A stretch of 64,000 bases of DNA from Prinsepia uniflora (lineage: Eukaryota; Streptophyta; Magnoliopsida; Rosales; Rosaceae). The position numbers and the translations under genes were made by a program. Within the stretch, counting starts at the first letter, position 1, and each line of letters starts with the position of its first letter. Shown here in pieces: positions 50,282-62,500 of this stretch. The stretch covers positions 69,376,136 to 69,440,135 of the forward strand of contig CM064867.1 of assembly GCA_032719365.1 (NCBI GenBank), in the 5' to 3' direction. The notes beneath the pieces are model-generated. The model made no database searches and had not been told where the DNA came from. It saw only the letters and a list, made by a program, of their open reading frames with translations.

Positions 50282-51764
50282 TTAAATTACATGCAAATTT
50301 TGCATGTGTACGATGCTAGTGAAGTATGAATAACAATTATACGTTATTGCTGACATGAGATAAATATTTAAAATATTAAATCTTAAATTTTAGTGGATCA
50401 ATGTTATTGTAGAAAGAATAATATTAAAGTGAAAGAGATGCCAAATTTCATATCAATTTGAAAATATACTTGACAATATACACGCTAGTCGAATTTTTGT
50501 TATTGAAATCAATGTGAATATCTTTTACTTGGGAGCTACCCAGGGTTATGCTTATTCTGTGCCAAGTGATGAATTACGTACAATTATGAGATTGGAAAAT
50601 GGAAGAAAACATAGTCACTTGGTGATTCCAAAAATACACTGAAAACTTATTATGATTTTGGAGTTGACCATTTGGGCTCACCACTCTCACAAATCCACTC
50701 TCAGTGACAAGTATCTTTCAATTAAATAACATTGAGTTTTCAAATATTGTATAATTTAAATGAAATTGAGTTTTTGTCCAAATGTCACTCTATATCCACC
50801 GTATTTGTACGATTTTCATTTTCGACCATATAAATTTGAGTTTGGCCCTTTATCCTCTGGGAGTTTTGCGTTTTAAACAATTCAGGTGAAACTTTAAAAT
50901 TTCGTATGATTACTCAACAAAATAACCTAGCACGTGCTTCTCACATGAAGCGTATTTGTAGATCTTCCACATTATTGTTCGTCTACTCATCCGGAAATCT
51001 ATAAGCATTTTAATCAAATTTAAATTTTTGTTAATTAGGCAAGTACGCAAAGACGGTGGATTGGAGAGGGAAGCGATGGTCAAGGGGATCCAAATAATAT
51101 CAAATGTGACGAAAATACCACTCTTCATGGGAAGCAAAAGTTTGGTTTAGTCAAATATTTGATGAAAACACAATAATGCCTTTAAGTATTTGAAAATACC
51201 ATGTAGGAGACTAAAATGATTCAACGTTACATCTCTAAACTTGTGTATTGAATTTACTAGTGTACCCAATGCGTGTACAGTGATGCCTAAGTCCTAACAC
51301 TTTACGTTGAAAGTGTTCTAATAAATTTATAATTATATAAATATTTGGCAGATAAGTTAATATGAGTTTGCTTGCAAATTAATGGTTTGAATTATATTCA
51401 AACGTCTTTGATGAAGAGAAATATTAGTTATGAATTTGGAAATCAATAATTATTTTTGATTTTTTTAAATCTCAAAATAAGTTACTTGTAACTTCATAAA
51501 ATTGATAACTTACTAGTTGTTTTATTTATACCAAAGAAGGCTAAAACTTAAAAACTCCCTATATTTACTAATTCGAATAAGTTAAATGTTATTTTTGCTT
51601 CAATAGTTATAAATGGTTAAGTTTCCTGATATTATGAATGTCTAATTCTTCTACATCTTCACCTGTATATAAATATAGAATATCAATCTTATAAACAATA
51701 CAATTCCATCGCACAAGCGATATCCGAGAAAAAAAACATTCAACCATTTTTATTTACAAGCATT

Positions 51765-52124
51765 ATGGCCGGGAAAAATGTCATGCAAGTTATGGTCATT
51801 CTATTTTTAGTTAGTCAATCTATCCCACCATCAGAGGCTTTAGATGGAAAGAGTTTGGATGAATGCAGAAAACATTTCTCTCAACAGTGTGCATGGGAAG
51901 TGTTCAATGATATTTTTGAAGGTGGGAGTATTGTTAGTAGCCATTGCTGCCGAGAACTTGTGTTGTTGGGAAAAACATGTCATGACGGTCTTGTTAATTT
52001 CGCCCTCGAACACCAAAAATCAGGAGCTAGCAAAACTCAAGTTTTAGCAAAGAGTCTTCAAGTTTGGAATCGATGTGTAGTTGTTGCACGTTCACATGTT
52101 TCATCTCCTTCTTACGAATATTAA
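51765..52124 (+). CDS. Copy 20: secreted six-Cys prolamin-like protein
   Basis: Intact. Changes are R44W and P111H as in copies 13 and 14, but the N-terminus is the consensus MAGKN and the leader is the TTTACAAGC type. This suggests an exchange within the 5' part of the gene. TATATAAATA is at 51666. Confidence 0.92.
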   Translation: MAGKNVMQVMVILFLVSQSIPPSEALDGKSLDECRKHFSQQCAWEVFNDIFEGGSIVSSHCCRELVLLGKTCHDGLVNFALEHQKSGASKTQVLAKSLQVWNRCVVVARSHVSSPSYEY

Positions 52125-53607
52125 TTAAATTACATGCAAATTTTGCATGTGTACGATGCTAGTGAAGTATGAATAACAATTATACGTTATTGCCGACATG
52201 AGATAAATATTTAAAATAGTAAATCTTAAATTTTAGTGGATCAAAGTTATTGTAGAAATTATAATACTAAAGTGAAAGAGATGACAATTTTCATATCAAT
52301 TTGAAAATATACTTGACAATATACACGCTAGTCGAATTTTTGTTATTGAAATCAATGTGAATATCTTTCACTTGGGAGCTACCCAGGGTTATGCTTATTC
52401 TGTGCCAAGTGATGAATTACGTACAATTATGAGATTGGAAAATGGAAGAAAACATAGTCACTTGGTGATTCCAATAATACACCGAAAACTTATTATGATT
52501 TTGGAGTTGACCATTTGGGCTCACCACTCTCACAAATCCACTCTCAGTGACAAGTATCATTCAATTAAATAACATTGAGTTTTCAAATATTGTATAATTT
52601 AAATGAAATTATGTTTTAGTCCAAATGTCACTCTATATCCACCGTATTTGTACGATTTTCATTTTCGACCATATAAATTTGAGTTTGGCCCGTTATCCTC
52701 TGGGAGTTTTGCGTTTTAAACAATTCAGGTGAAACTTTAAAATTTCGTATGATTAGTCAACAAAATAACCAAGCACGTGGTTCTCACATGAAGCGTATTT
52801 GTAGATCTTCCACATTATTGCTCGTCTACTCATCCGGAAATCTATAAGCATTTTAATCAAATTTAAATTTTTGTTAATTAGGCAAGTACGCAAAGACGGT
52901 GGATTGGAGAGGGAAGCGAAAGTCAAGGGGATCCAAATAATATCAAATGTGACGAAAATACCACTCTTCATGGGAAGCACAAGTTTGGTTTAGTCAAATA
53001 TTTGATGAAAACACAATAATGCCATTAAGTATTTGAAAATACCATGTAGGAGACTAAAATGATTCAACGTTACATCTTTAAACTTGTGTATTGAATTTAC
53101 TAGTGTACCCAATGCGTGTACAGTGATGCCTACGTCCTAACACTTTACGTTGAAAGTGTTCTAATAAATTTATAATTATATAAATATTTGGCAGATAAGT
53201 TAATATTAGTTTGCTTGCAAATTAATAGTTTGAATTATATTCAAACGTCTTTGATGATGAGAAATATTAGTTATGAAGTTGGAAATCAATAATTATATTT
53301 GATTTTTTAAAATCTCAAAATAAGTTACTTGTAACTTCATAAAATTGATAACTTACTATTTGTTTTATTTATACCAAAGAAGGCTAAAACTTAAAAACTC
53401 CCTATATTTACTAATTCGAATAAGTTAAATGTAATTTTTGCTTCAATAGTTATAAATGCTTAAGTTTCCTGATATTATGAATGTCTAATTCTTCTACATC
53501 TTCACCTGTATATAAATATAGAATATCAATCTTATAAACAATACAATTCCATCGCACAAGCAATATCCGAGAAAAAAAACATTCAACCATTTTTAGTTAC
53601 AGGCATT

Positions 53608-53967
53608 ATGGCCGGGAAAAATGTCATGCAAGTTATGGTCATTCTATTTTTAGTTAGTCAATCTATCCCACCATCAGAGGCTTTAGATGGAAAGAGTTTG
53701 GATGAATGCAGAAAACATTTCTCTCAACAGTGTGCACGGGAAGTGTTCAATGATATTTTTGAAGGTGGGAGTATTGTTAGCAGCCATTGCTGCCGAGAAC
53801 TTGTGTTGTTGGGAAAAACATGTCATGACGGTCTTGTTAATTTCGTCCTCGAACACCAAAAATCAGGAGCTAGCAAAACTCAAGTTTTAGCAAAGAGTCT
53901 TCAAGTTTGGAATCGATGTGTCGTTGTTGCACGTTCACCTGTTTCATCTCCTTCTTATGAATATTAA
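53608..53967 (+). CDS. Copy 21: secreted six-Cys prolamin-like protein
   Basis: Intact and differing from consensus only by A80V. The leader type is AGTTACAGGC. TATATAAATA is at 53509. Copies 21 and 22 resemble copies 7 and 8 as a pair in leader and spacer variants (for example TTATAGCTGACA after the gene in 7 and 21). Confidence 0.92.
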   Translation: MAGKNVMQVMVILFLVSQSIPPSEALDGKSLDECRKHFSQQCAREVFNDIFEGGSIVSSHCCRELVLLGKTCHDGLVNFVLEHQKSGASKTQVLAKSLQVWNRCVVVARSPVSSPSYEY

Positions 53968-55451
53968 TTAAATTACATGCAAATTTTGCATGTGTACGAT
54001 GCTAGTGAAGTATGAATAACAATTATACGTTATAGCTGACAAGAGATAAATATTTAAAATATTAAATCTTAAATTTTAGTGGATCAAAGTTATTGTAGAA
54101 AGAATAATACTAAAGTGAAAGAGATGACAATTTTCATATCAATTTGAAAATATACTTGACAATATACACGCTAGTCGAATTTTTGTTATTGAAATCAATG
54201 TGAATATCTTTCACTTGGGAGCTACCCCGGGTTATGCTTATTCTGTGCCAAGTGATGAATTACGTACAATTATGAGATTGGAAAATGGAAGAAAACATAG
54301 TCACTTGGTGATTCCAATAATACACCGAAAACTTATTATGATTTTGGAGTTGACCATTTGGGCTCACCACTCTCACAAATCCACTCTTAGTGACATGTAT
54401 CGTTCAATTTAAATAACATTGAGTTTTCAAATATTGTATAATTTAAATGACATTGAGTTTTAGTCCAAATGTCACTCTATATCCACCGTATTTGTACGAT
54501 TTTCATTTTCGACCATATAAATTTGAGTTTGGCCCGTTATCCTCTGGGAGTTTCGCGTTTTAAACAATTCAGGTGAAACTTTAAAATTTCGTATGATTAG
54601 TCAACAAAATAACCAAGCACGTGGTTCTCACATGAAGCGTATTTGTAGATCTTCCACATTATTGCTCGTCTACTCATCCGGAAATCTATAAGCATTTTAA
54701 TCAAATTTAAATTTTTGTTAATTAGGCAAGTACGCAAAGCCGGTGGATTGGAGAGGGAAGCGAAAGTCAAGGGGATCCAAATAATATCAAATGTGACGAA
54801 AATACCACTCTTCATGGGAAGCAAAAATTTGGTTTAGTCAAATATTTGATGAAAACACAATAATGCCATTAAGTATTTGAAAATACCATGTAGGAGACTA
54901 AAATGATTCAACGTTACATCTTTAAACTTGTGTATTGAATTTACTAGTGTACCCAATGCGTGTACAGTGATGCCTACGTCCTAACACTTTACGTTGAAAG
55001 TGTTCTAATAAGTTTATAATTATATAAATATTTGGCAGATAAGTGAATATGAGTTTGCTTGCAAATTAATGGTTTGAATTATATTCAAACGTCTTTGATG
55101 ATGAGAAATATTAGTTATGAAGTTGGAAATCAATAATTATATTTGATTTTTTAAAATCTCAAAATAAGTTACTTGTAACTTCATAAAATTGATAACTTAC
55201 TATTTGTTTTATTTATACCAAAGAAGGCTAAAACTTAAAAACTCACTATATTTACTAATTCGAATATGTTAAATGTTATTTTTGCTTCAATAGTTATAAA
55301 TGCTTAAGTTTCCTGATATTATGAATGTCTAATTCTTCTACATCTTCACCTGTATATAAATATAGAATATCAATCTTATAAACAATACAATTCCATCGCA
55401 CAAGCAATATCCGAGAAAAAAAACATTTAGCCATTTTTAGTTACAGGCATT

Positions 55452-55811
55452 ATGGCCGGGAAAAATGTCATGCAAGTTATGGTCATTCTATTTTTAGTTA
55501 GTCAATCTATCCCACCATCAGAGGCCTTAGATGGAAAGAGTTTGGATGAATGCAGAAAACATTTCTCTCAACAGTGTGCACGGGAAGTGTTCAATGATAT
55601 TTTTGAAGGTGGGAGTATTGTTAGCAGCCATTGCTGCCGAGAACTTGTGTTGTTGGGAAAAACATGTCATGACGGTCTTGTTAATTTCGCCCTCGTACAC
55701 CAAAAATCTGGAACAAGCAAAACTCAAGTTTTAGCAAAGAGTCTTCAAGTTTGGAATCGATGTGTCGTTGTTGCACGTTCACCTGTTTCATCTCCTTCTT
55801 ACGAATATTAA
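55452..55811 (+). CDS. Copy 22: secreted six-Cys prolamin-like protein
   Basis: Intact. Changes are E82V and A88T as in copy 8, with a silent TCT at codon 86. TATATAAATA is at 55353. Its downstream spacer is the short 1827-bp type. Confidence 0.92.
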   Translation: MAGKNVMQVMVILFLVSQSIPPSEALDGKSLDECRKHFSQQCAREVFNDIFEGGSIVSSHCCRELVLLGKTCHDGLVNFALVHQKSGTSKTQVLAKSLQVWNRCVVVARSPVSSPSYEY

Positions 55812-57278
55812 TTAAATTACATGCAAATTTTGCATGTGTACGATGCTAGTGAAGTATGAATAACAATTATACGTTATTGCTTACATGAGATAAATATTTA
55901 AAATATTAAATCTTAAATTTTAGTGGATCAAAGTTATTGTAGAAAGAATAATACTAAAGTGAAAGAGATGACAATTTTCATATCAATTTGAAAATATACT
56001 TGACAATATACACGCTAGTCGAGTTTTTGTTATTGAAATCAATGTGAATATCTTTCACTTGGGAGCTACCCCGGGTTATGCTTATTCTGTGCCAAGTGAT
56101 GAATTACGTACAATTATGAGATTGGAAAATGGAAGAAAACATAGTCACTTGGTGATTCCAATAATACACCAAAAACTTATTATGATTTTGGAGTTGACCA
56201 TTTGGGCTCACCACTCTCACAAATCCACTCTCAGTGACATGTATCGTTCAATTTAAATAACATTGAGTTTTCAAATATTGTATAATTTAAATGACATTGA
56301 GTTTTAGTCCAAATGTCACTCTATATCCACCGTATTTGTACGATTTTCATTTTCGACCATATAAATTTGAGTTTGTCCCTTTATCCTCTGGGAGTTTTGC
56401 GTTTTTAATAATTCAGGTGAAACTTTAAAATTTCGTATGATTAGTCAACAAAATAACCAAGCACGTGCTTCTCACATGAAGCGTATTTGTAGATCTTCCA
56501 CATTATTGCTCGTCTACTCATCCGGAAATCTATAAGCATTTTAATCAAATTTAAATTTTTGTTAATTAGGCAAGTACGCATAGACGGTGGATTGGAGAGG
56601 GAAGCGAAAGTCAAAGGGATCCAAATAATATCAAATGTGACGAAAATACCACTCTTCATGGGAAGCACAAGTTTGGTTTAGTCAAATATTTGATGAAAAC
56701 ACAATAATGCCATTAAGTATTTGAAAATACCATGTAGGAGACTAAAATGATTCAACTTTACATCTTTAAACTTGTGTATTGAATTTACTAGTGTACCCAA
56801 TGCGTGTACAGTGATGCCTAAGTCCTAACACTTTACGTTGAAAGTGTTCTAATAAATTTATAATTATATAAATATTTGGCAGATATGTTAATATGAGTTT
56901 GCTTGCAAATTAATGGTTTGAATTATATTCAAACGTCTTTGATGATGAGAAATATTAGTTATGAAGTTGGAAATCAATAATTATTTTTGATTTTTTTAAA
57001 TCTCAAAATAAGTTACTTGTAACTTCATAAAATTGATAACTTACTATTTGTTTTATTTATACCAAAGAAGGCTAAAACTTAAAAACTCACTATATTTACT
57101 AATTAATTTTGCTTCAATAGTTATAAATGCTTAAGTTTCCTGATATTATGAATGTCAAATTCTTCTACATCTTCACCTGTATATAAATATAGAATATCAA
57201 TCTTATAAACAATACAATTCCATCGCACAAGCAATATCCGAGAAAAAAAACATTCAACCATTTTTATTTACAAGCATT

Positions 57279-57638
57279 ATGGCCGGGAAAAATGTCATGC
57301 AAGTTATGGTCATTCTATTTTTAGTTAGTCAATCTATCCCACCATCAGAGGCTTTAGATGGAAAGAGTTTGGATGAATGCAGAAAACATTTCTCTCAACA
57401 GTGTGCACGGGAAGTGTTCAATGATATTTTTGAAGGAGGGAGTATTGTTAGCAGCCACTGCTGCCGAGAACTTGTGTTGTTGGGAAAAACATGTCATGAC
57501 GGTCTTGTTAATTTCGTCCTCGAACACCAAAAATCAGGAGTTAGCCAAACTCAAGTTTTAGCAAAGAGTCTTCAAGTTTGGAATCGATGTGTCGTTGTTG
57601 CACGTTCACCTGTTTCATCTCCTTCTTACGAATATTAA
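57279..57638 (+). CDS. Copy 23: secreted six-Cys prolamin-like protein, last intact copy
   Basis: Intact, with the A80V/A88V/K90Q trio; the protein is identical to copy 18. TATATAAATA is at 57180. Confidence 0.92.
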   Translation: MAGKNVMQVMVILFLVSQSIPPSEALDGKSLDECRKHFSQQCAREVFNDIFEGGSIVSSHCCRELVLLGKTCHDGLVNFVLEHQKSGVSQTQVLAKSLQVWNRCVVVARSPVSSPSYEY

Positions 57639-59121
57639 TTAAATTACATGCAAATTTTGCATGTGTACGATGCTAGTGAAGTATGAATAACAATTATACG
57701 TTATTGCTTACATGAGATAAATATTTAAAATATTAAATCTTAAATTTTAGTGGATCAAAGTTATTGTAGAAAGAATAATACTAAAGTGAAAGAGATGACA
57801 ATTTTCATATCAATTTGAAAATATACTTGACAATATACACGCTAGTCGAATTTTTGTTATTGAAATCAATGTGAATATCTTTCACTTGGGAGCTACCCCG
57901 GGTTATGCTTATTCTGTGCCAAGTGATGAATTACGTACAATTATGAGATTGGAAAATGGAAGAAAACATAGTCACTTGGTGATTCCAATAATACACCAAA
58001 AACTTATTATGATTTTGGAGTTGACCATTTGGGCTCACCACTCTCACAAATCCACTCTCAGTGACATGTATCGTTCAATTTAAATAACATTGAGTTTTCA
58101 AATATTGTATAATTTAAATGACATTGAGTTTTAGTCCAAATGTCACTCTATATCCACCGTATTTGTACGATTTTCATTTTCGACCATATAAATTTGAGTT
58201 TGTCCCTTTATCCTCTGGGAGTTTTGCGTTTTTAATAATTCAGGTGAAACTTTAAAATTTCGTATGATTAGTCAACAAAATAACCAAGCACGTGCTTCTC
58301 ACATGAAGCGTATTTGTAGATCTTCCACATTATTGCTCGTCTACTCATCCGGAAATCTATAAGCATTTTAATCAAATTTAAATTTTTATTAATTAGGCAA
58401 GTACGCATAGACGGTGGATTGGAGAGGGAAGCGAAAGTCAAAGGGATCCAAATAATATCAAATGTGACGAAAATACCACTCTTCATGGGAAGCACAAGTT
58501 TGGTTTAGTCAAATATTTGATGAAAACACAATAATGCCATTAAGTATTTGAAAATACCATGTAGGAGACTAAAATGATTCAACGTTACATCTTTAAACTT
58601 GTGTATTGAATTTACTAGTGTACCCAATGCGGGTACAGTGATGCCTAAGTCCTAACACTTTACGTTGAAAGTGTTCTAATAAATTTATAATTATATAAAT
58701 ATTTGGCAGATAAGTTAATATGAGTTTGCTTGCAAATTAATGGTTTGAATTATATTCAAACGTCTTTGATGATGAGAAATATTAGTTATGAAGTTGGAAA
58801 TCAATAATTATTTTTGATTTTTTTAAATCTCAAAATAAGTTACTTGTAACTTCATAAAATTGATACTTACTATTTGTTTTATTTATACCAAAGAAGGCTA
58901 AAACTTAAAAACTCCCTATATTTACTAATTCGAATAAGTTAAATGTTATTTTTGCTTCAGTAGTTATAAATGCTTAAGTTTCCTGATATTATGAATGTCT
59001 AATTCTTCTACATCTTCACCTGTATATAAATATAGAATATCAATCTTAAAAACAATACAATTCCATCGCACAAGCAATATCCGAGAAAAAAAACATTCAA
59101 CCATTTTTATTTACACGCATT

Positions 59122-59301
59122 ATGGTCGGGAAAAATGTCATGCAAGTTATGGTCATTCTATTTTTAGTTAGTCAATCTATCCCACCATCAGAGGCTTTAG
59201 ATGGAAAGAGTTTGGATGAATGCAGAAAACATTTCTCTCAACAGTGTGCATGGGAAGTGTTCAATGATATTTTTGAAGGTGGGAGTATTGTTAGCAGCCA
59301 T
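59122..59301 (+). pseudogene. Copy 24: array gene interrupted by a retrotransposon at codon 61
   Basis: The promoter (TATA at 59023), start and first 60 codons are intact (A2V and R44W, related to copies 13, 14 and 20). At 59302 the sequence switches to TGTAACAACCCGTCCCG, the start of an LTR. The chimeric frame reads on for 12 more codons to 59340. It keeps Cys34 and Cys42, and codon 61 (TGT, the LTR's own first bases) still encodes Cys, but everything from Cys62 on is lost. The other half should lie beyond the 3' LTR, outside this window. Confidence 0.93.
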
Positions 59302-62300
59302 TGTAACAACCCGTCCCGAGAATTGGGATTAGTAGAGTGATTAAGGTGTGATTAGTAAGGTTAATCAGGGGTTAGGTGGTCCCGAGGGGTCCGGGAACTT
59401 AGAATGACGATTTTGCCCCTGGGTCGGGCAGAAATGTTGACTTTTATTTCGGGTGGTCAATTGGAGATTGACCAGTGACCAGGACGTAGTTTAGGACGTC
59501 ATGAACCCATAGACATGTGGTACGTTTGATTCCGACATCCGAGGAGGAAGTTGTGATGTTCGGAAGGTTGAGGGCATAACCGTAATTTTGGAAAAAATAG
59601 GGGGAAAAGTTGACTTTTTGAATAATCGAGTTTTGGTAGGTTGACCTAGGATGGTTAGATAGATTCCGTCGTCCTGAGTTCGATGACAGGCGGCACGTAT
59701 TCATTGGACTTACGGGGTGAGAGTTACGGGTCTAGGAAGTTTTGGTTAAAACGTAAATATAAGTTAAAAAGAAGGGTATTTTGGTCATTGTGGCACATTG
59801 GGATTTGTGCACAGAAGAAAGGAATGGACGGCTGGGATTAGGCCAGGTGGGATAAAGGATGAAGGGATGGTGACACATGGCAGGTGTGTAGTGGCTTCTG
59901 GTGAGTTCGAGTGTGTGCACGGCCCAAATAATTGGGGTGCACCCATGTTGTGTGATGCTGGTTCAGAAAACAGAGGGAGGTCGTGAAGGAAATTGAGGGC
60001 GGTGGTGTGTGTGTTGATGAATGGTGAGTGTCTGAGGATGATCAGAGAGTGAGAGGGAAGCAGTGAGAGAGGTTGACGGTGTGGTGGCCGTGTGTGAGGG
60101 TGTCGAGAGCTGCGGGAAAATCAGGGAGGAAACAGGAAGGAATTGTGAGAATTGTGGCGGTGGTAGCCGTGTACGGGGCAATTGAGTCCGTGGTGGTGTC
60201 GTGCGGGTTGCGAGGAGTCAACCACTACCGGAGGAGCTCACGGTGGCAGCAGGAGGCAGGTAATTTCCTCATCTCCGATTCGGTACTCTGTTTTCCATTG
60301 AACTTCAATGTGAAAGTCGTGAGTCTAGGGCTAGAGTCGAGGGAGTTGGAGGTTAGGGTGAGGCTCCTGAGGGTCCTAGGAACGGGTTGAGTGTGCTGCC
60401 GTGATGGGTGGTGCACAGGGGCGGCCGGTACGACGGAGTGCACTTGTGTGCTCTGTTTTAGCCGTGAGGTTCGAACGGCAAGTTGTGCAGTTGGGGAGTG
60501 AGTCGACGGTTCAGGTTAGCTGGGTTAGGTTTAGAGAAGTCCAGGGAAGAGGTTGGTGTAGCCTCCGTGAAGGGGGAAGTCGTGGGTGGCCGGAGTAAGA
60601 AACAGGGCAGTGTACGGGTTTTTGGTCAAGGTTGAGTCGACGAGTTTTAGGGTGAATCGAGGTGAGTGACACACGGGAAGGGGTAGCCTAGGACGGGACG
60701 ATGCTGCTGGTGAAGAGAGGAGTCTTTTTGGTGGACGGAATGAGGAGAACCGCTCTCGCCGGTTCAGGGTCCAGACCACTGGTGCGAACCGGGTCTGCCC
60801 AAGGTTGACGGTGCACTGTAGCTGGCGCGTGAGGGCCACGCGCAGCCACTTTGGGCGGCGCGTGGAGGCGCGTGCGGCGGTTCTGGGAGAAACGGTCAAC
60901 ATAGTTTTTGGTCTAGGAGTCATGGTGAGTTCAATGGAGTTGGTTTCGGGTCAATCGGAAGTCGTTTGAGTGTAGTTCCGCGAGGGTGAATGTGTAGGGT
61001 CCCGGGGTTTTAAGTCTTCGGTTCGGGAATTTTTGAGGGAATTTAGGAGAGTGTTGGTAGATGTATTAGTGACGTAATTTGACGGTGTTTGACAGGATCG
61101 GGATTTCCCGAGGAAGCCGAGGAACGGGCTGGACGTTTGGGACGCGAGTAGGGCTCAGTACTGTGAGTGGACCTCTTCTTTAAACTCGAGCATGCATAAC
61201 TGTTTTCTATAATTGTTTTATGGTTTTCAATCATGATTTTGTGTTTATCGAATATGTTTGGTCGGTTTTGCATTATTACGCGTTTTTCGAGGAAAGTGGC
61301 TTTTAGCACGTTTTACGAGGAAATGTTGGTTTTTGGAATATATATGATGAGTTTGGGATTTCAAATGATCAAGGGTTTGCAATGGTTATAAGTGGATTTT
61401 GGGGAACATGATTTCGATGATCAAAGTTTTCGATTTTAGAATCGGATTTCACTAATCGGAATTTGGTTTTAAGATTGGAAAGTGGACTCCGGATTTGGGT
61501 TCGGAATGACGGTTCTGGATGCCGGGAGAGCATCGAACCAGTGATTTCGGATTCGGGTTTGGATGAGGATTTGGTAAATGGTTTTCAAATGGTTTTGGGA
61601 TTTGATTTGCTGGATCTGGATATTGGGTTTAAAGACCCGGATATATGTGACGGGGGACCGGCCGGATTGGGTTTAAAGACCCGGATTGAGTTTAAAGACT
61701 CGGGAGTTTAAAGACTCGGATATATATTGATTTCCCCCGTAGGCCTTTGAGTTTAAAGACTCGGGAGTTTAAAGACTCGGATATGATTAAGGCCTGGATT
61801 GAGTTTAAAGACTCGGGAGTTTAAAGACTCGGATAGATCCAGCAGGTTTGATCGGGAAAATGATGATTTGGTGGTTATGGTTTTGATACGGTTTCTGATA
61901 CTCATGTTATGGTTTCCTATGATATTTTATAGTATTTCTGTTTCTTATGATGTTTAAGAACGATTATTTTATAACTGTGTTTATAACTGTTGGTTATGCA
62001 TGTGGTTTCAAAACGGAGGGTTTAAACTCGGTTTTCTTATAAAATGGTTTTGAACTTTTGTTACTTTCTGGTCCACTCACATTTTCTGTTTTAATTGCCC
62101 TCCAGGTTGTGGAGCGAGCGCGGGGTCTTGACGTCGAGGCAGTGTCCAAGGCATAGAAGTGACGTGAGAGTTCCCAGAGTAGAGTAAAGGCTTCCGTGTG
62201 CGTGTAGTTATCGGTTTTATTTTCTTTGTATGTTCGTACTATGTTCTGTAAATGCTACCTTCGGGACATTGTGTCTAATTACTCCTGCGTTTGACTGGGT

Positions 62301-62393
62301 TCGAGTAAGTGTTCCTTAGGTGTTGTGTCGGGGAGTCAGACGGGAGCGGGATTTACCTCGGGTTTCGGGGTGAAACCGGGGTGGGTCCTGACA
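59302..62393 (+). mobile_element. 5' LTR of a Ty3/Gypsy retrotransposon, 3,092 bp
   Basis: It starts TGTAACAACCCGTCCCG and ends GGGTCCTGACA, directly followed by a primer-binding site. It is clearly related to the solo LTRs further left. It contains CTGTGAGTGGAC (61161-61172), GTCCACTCAC (62071-62080) and GAGTTTAAAGACTCGG repeats (61624-61835). The insertion target is the exon of copy 24; the expected 5-bp duplication is GCCAT (59297-59301). No host gene is visible; the ORFs of 60-130 codons inside it show no recognisable motif. Confidence 0.93.
61624..61835 (+). repeat. GGGTTTAAAGACCC / GAGTTTAAAGACTC hairpin repeats in the LTR
   Basis: About eight short inverted repeats of the form GGGT-TTAAAG-ACCC or GAGT-TTAAAG-ACTC lie within 210 bp. 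Both arms change together between the two forms, so pairing is kept. Confidence 0.85.
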
Positions 62394-62395
62394 AT

Positions 62396-62407
62396 TGGTA
62401 TCAGAGC
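62396..62407 (+). other. Primer-binding site, complementary to initiator tRNA-Met
   Basis: TGGTATCAGAGC begins three bases after the LTR's terminal CA. It is the classic plant retrotransposon primer-binding site complementary to the 3' end of initiator Met tRNA, where minus-strand DNA synthesis starts. It proves that the preceding repeat is a 5' LTR. Confidence 0.95.
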
Positions 62408-62500
62408 ATAGGTTTGTTGAGTTTGTTGGGTCTGTCGGTTTGTGAGGTTGTGTTTCAGTTGTTTGACTACTTCTATGCCTCTTTCAGCGTGCGGTTGACG

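Larger units (their letters stand above)
12682..59301 (+). repeat. Tandem array, unit about 1.84 kb, 24 gene copies head to tail
   Basis: The unit comprises a roughly 99-bp TATA-to-ATG leader, a 360-bp ORF and about 1.48 kb of AT-rich spacer. Start-to-start distances are 1836, 1841, 1831, 1843, 1844, 1843, 1844, 1844, 1826, 1827, 1843, 1843, 1843, 1593, 1827, 1827, 1842, 1827, 1843, 1843, 1844, 1827 and 1843. The 1826/1827 class lacks about 17 bp in TTCGAATAAGTTAAATG, upstream of copies 10, 11, 16, 17, 19 and 23. The 1593 unit has a larger deletion. The leftmost unit is only a spacer relic (12682-12864 and 15848-17097) split by a solo LTR, and its gene is gone. The spacers contain no other convincing gene: a 70-codon plus ORF and a 75-codon antisense ORF persist only because the units are so similar, and they carry stops in several copies. 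The right end is cut by a retrotransposon, so the true copy number is unknown. Confidence 0.97.

Noticed and set aside
60531..60923. 130-codon minus-strand ORF inside the 5' LTR
   Set aside because: It has Arg/Pro-rich composition from GC-rich LTR sequence, no recognised domain, and lies wholly inside the LTR.
62309..62500. Upstream extension of the gag frame
   Set aside because: It runs through the LTR end and the primer-binding site, and the family's gag starts at MPPRRR-like sequences.
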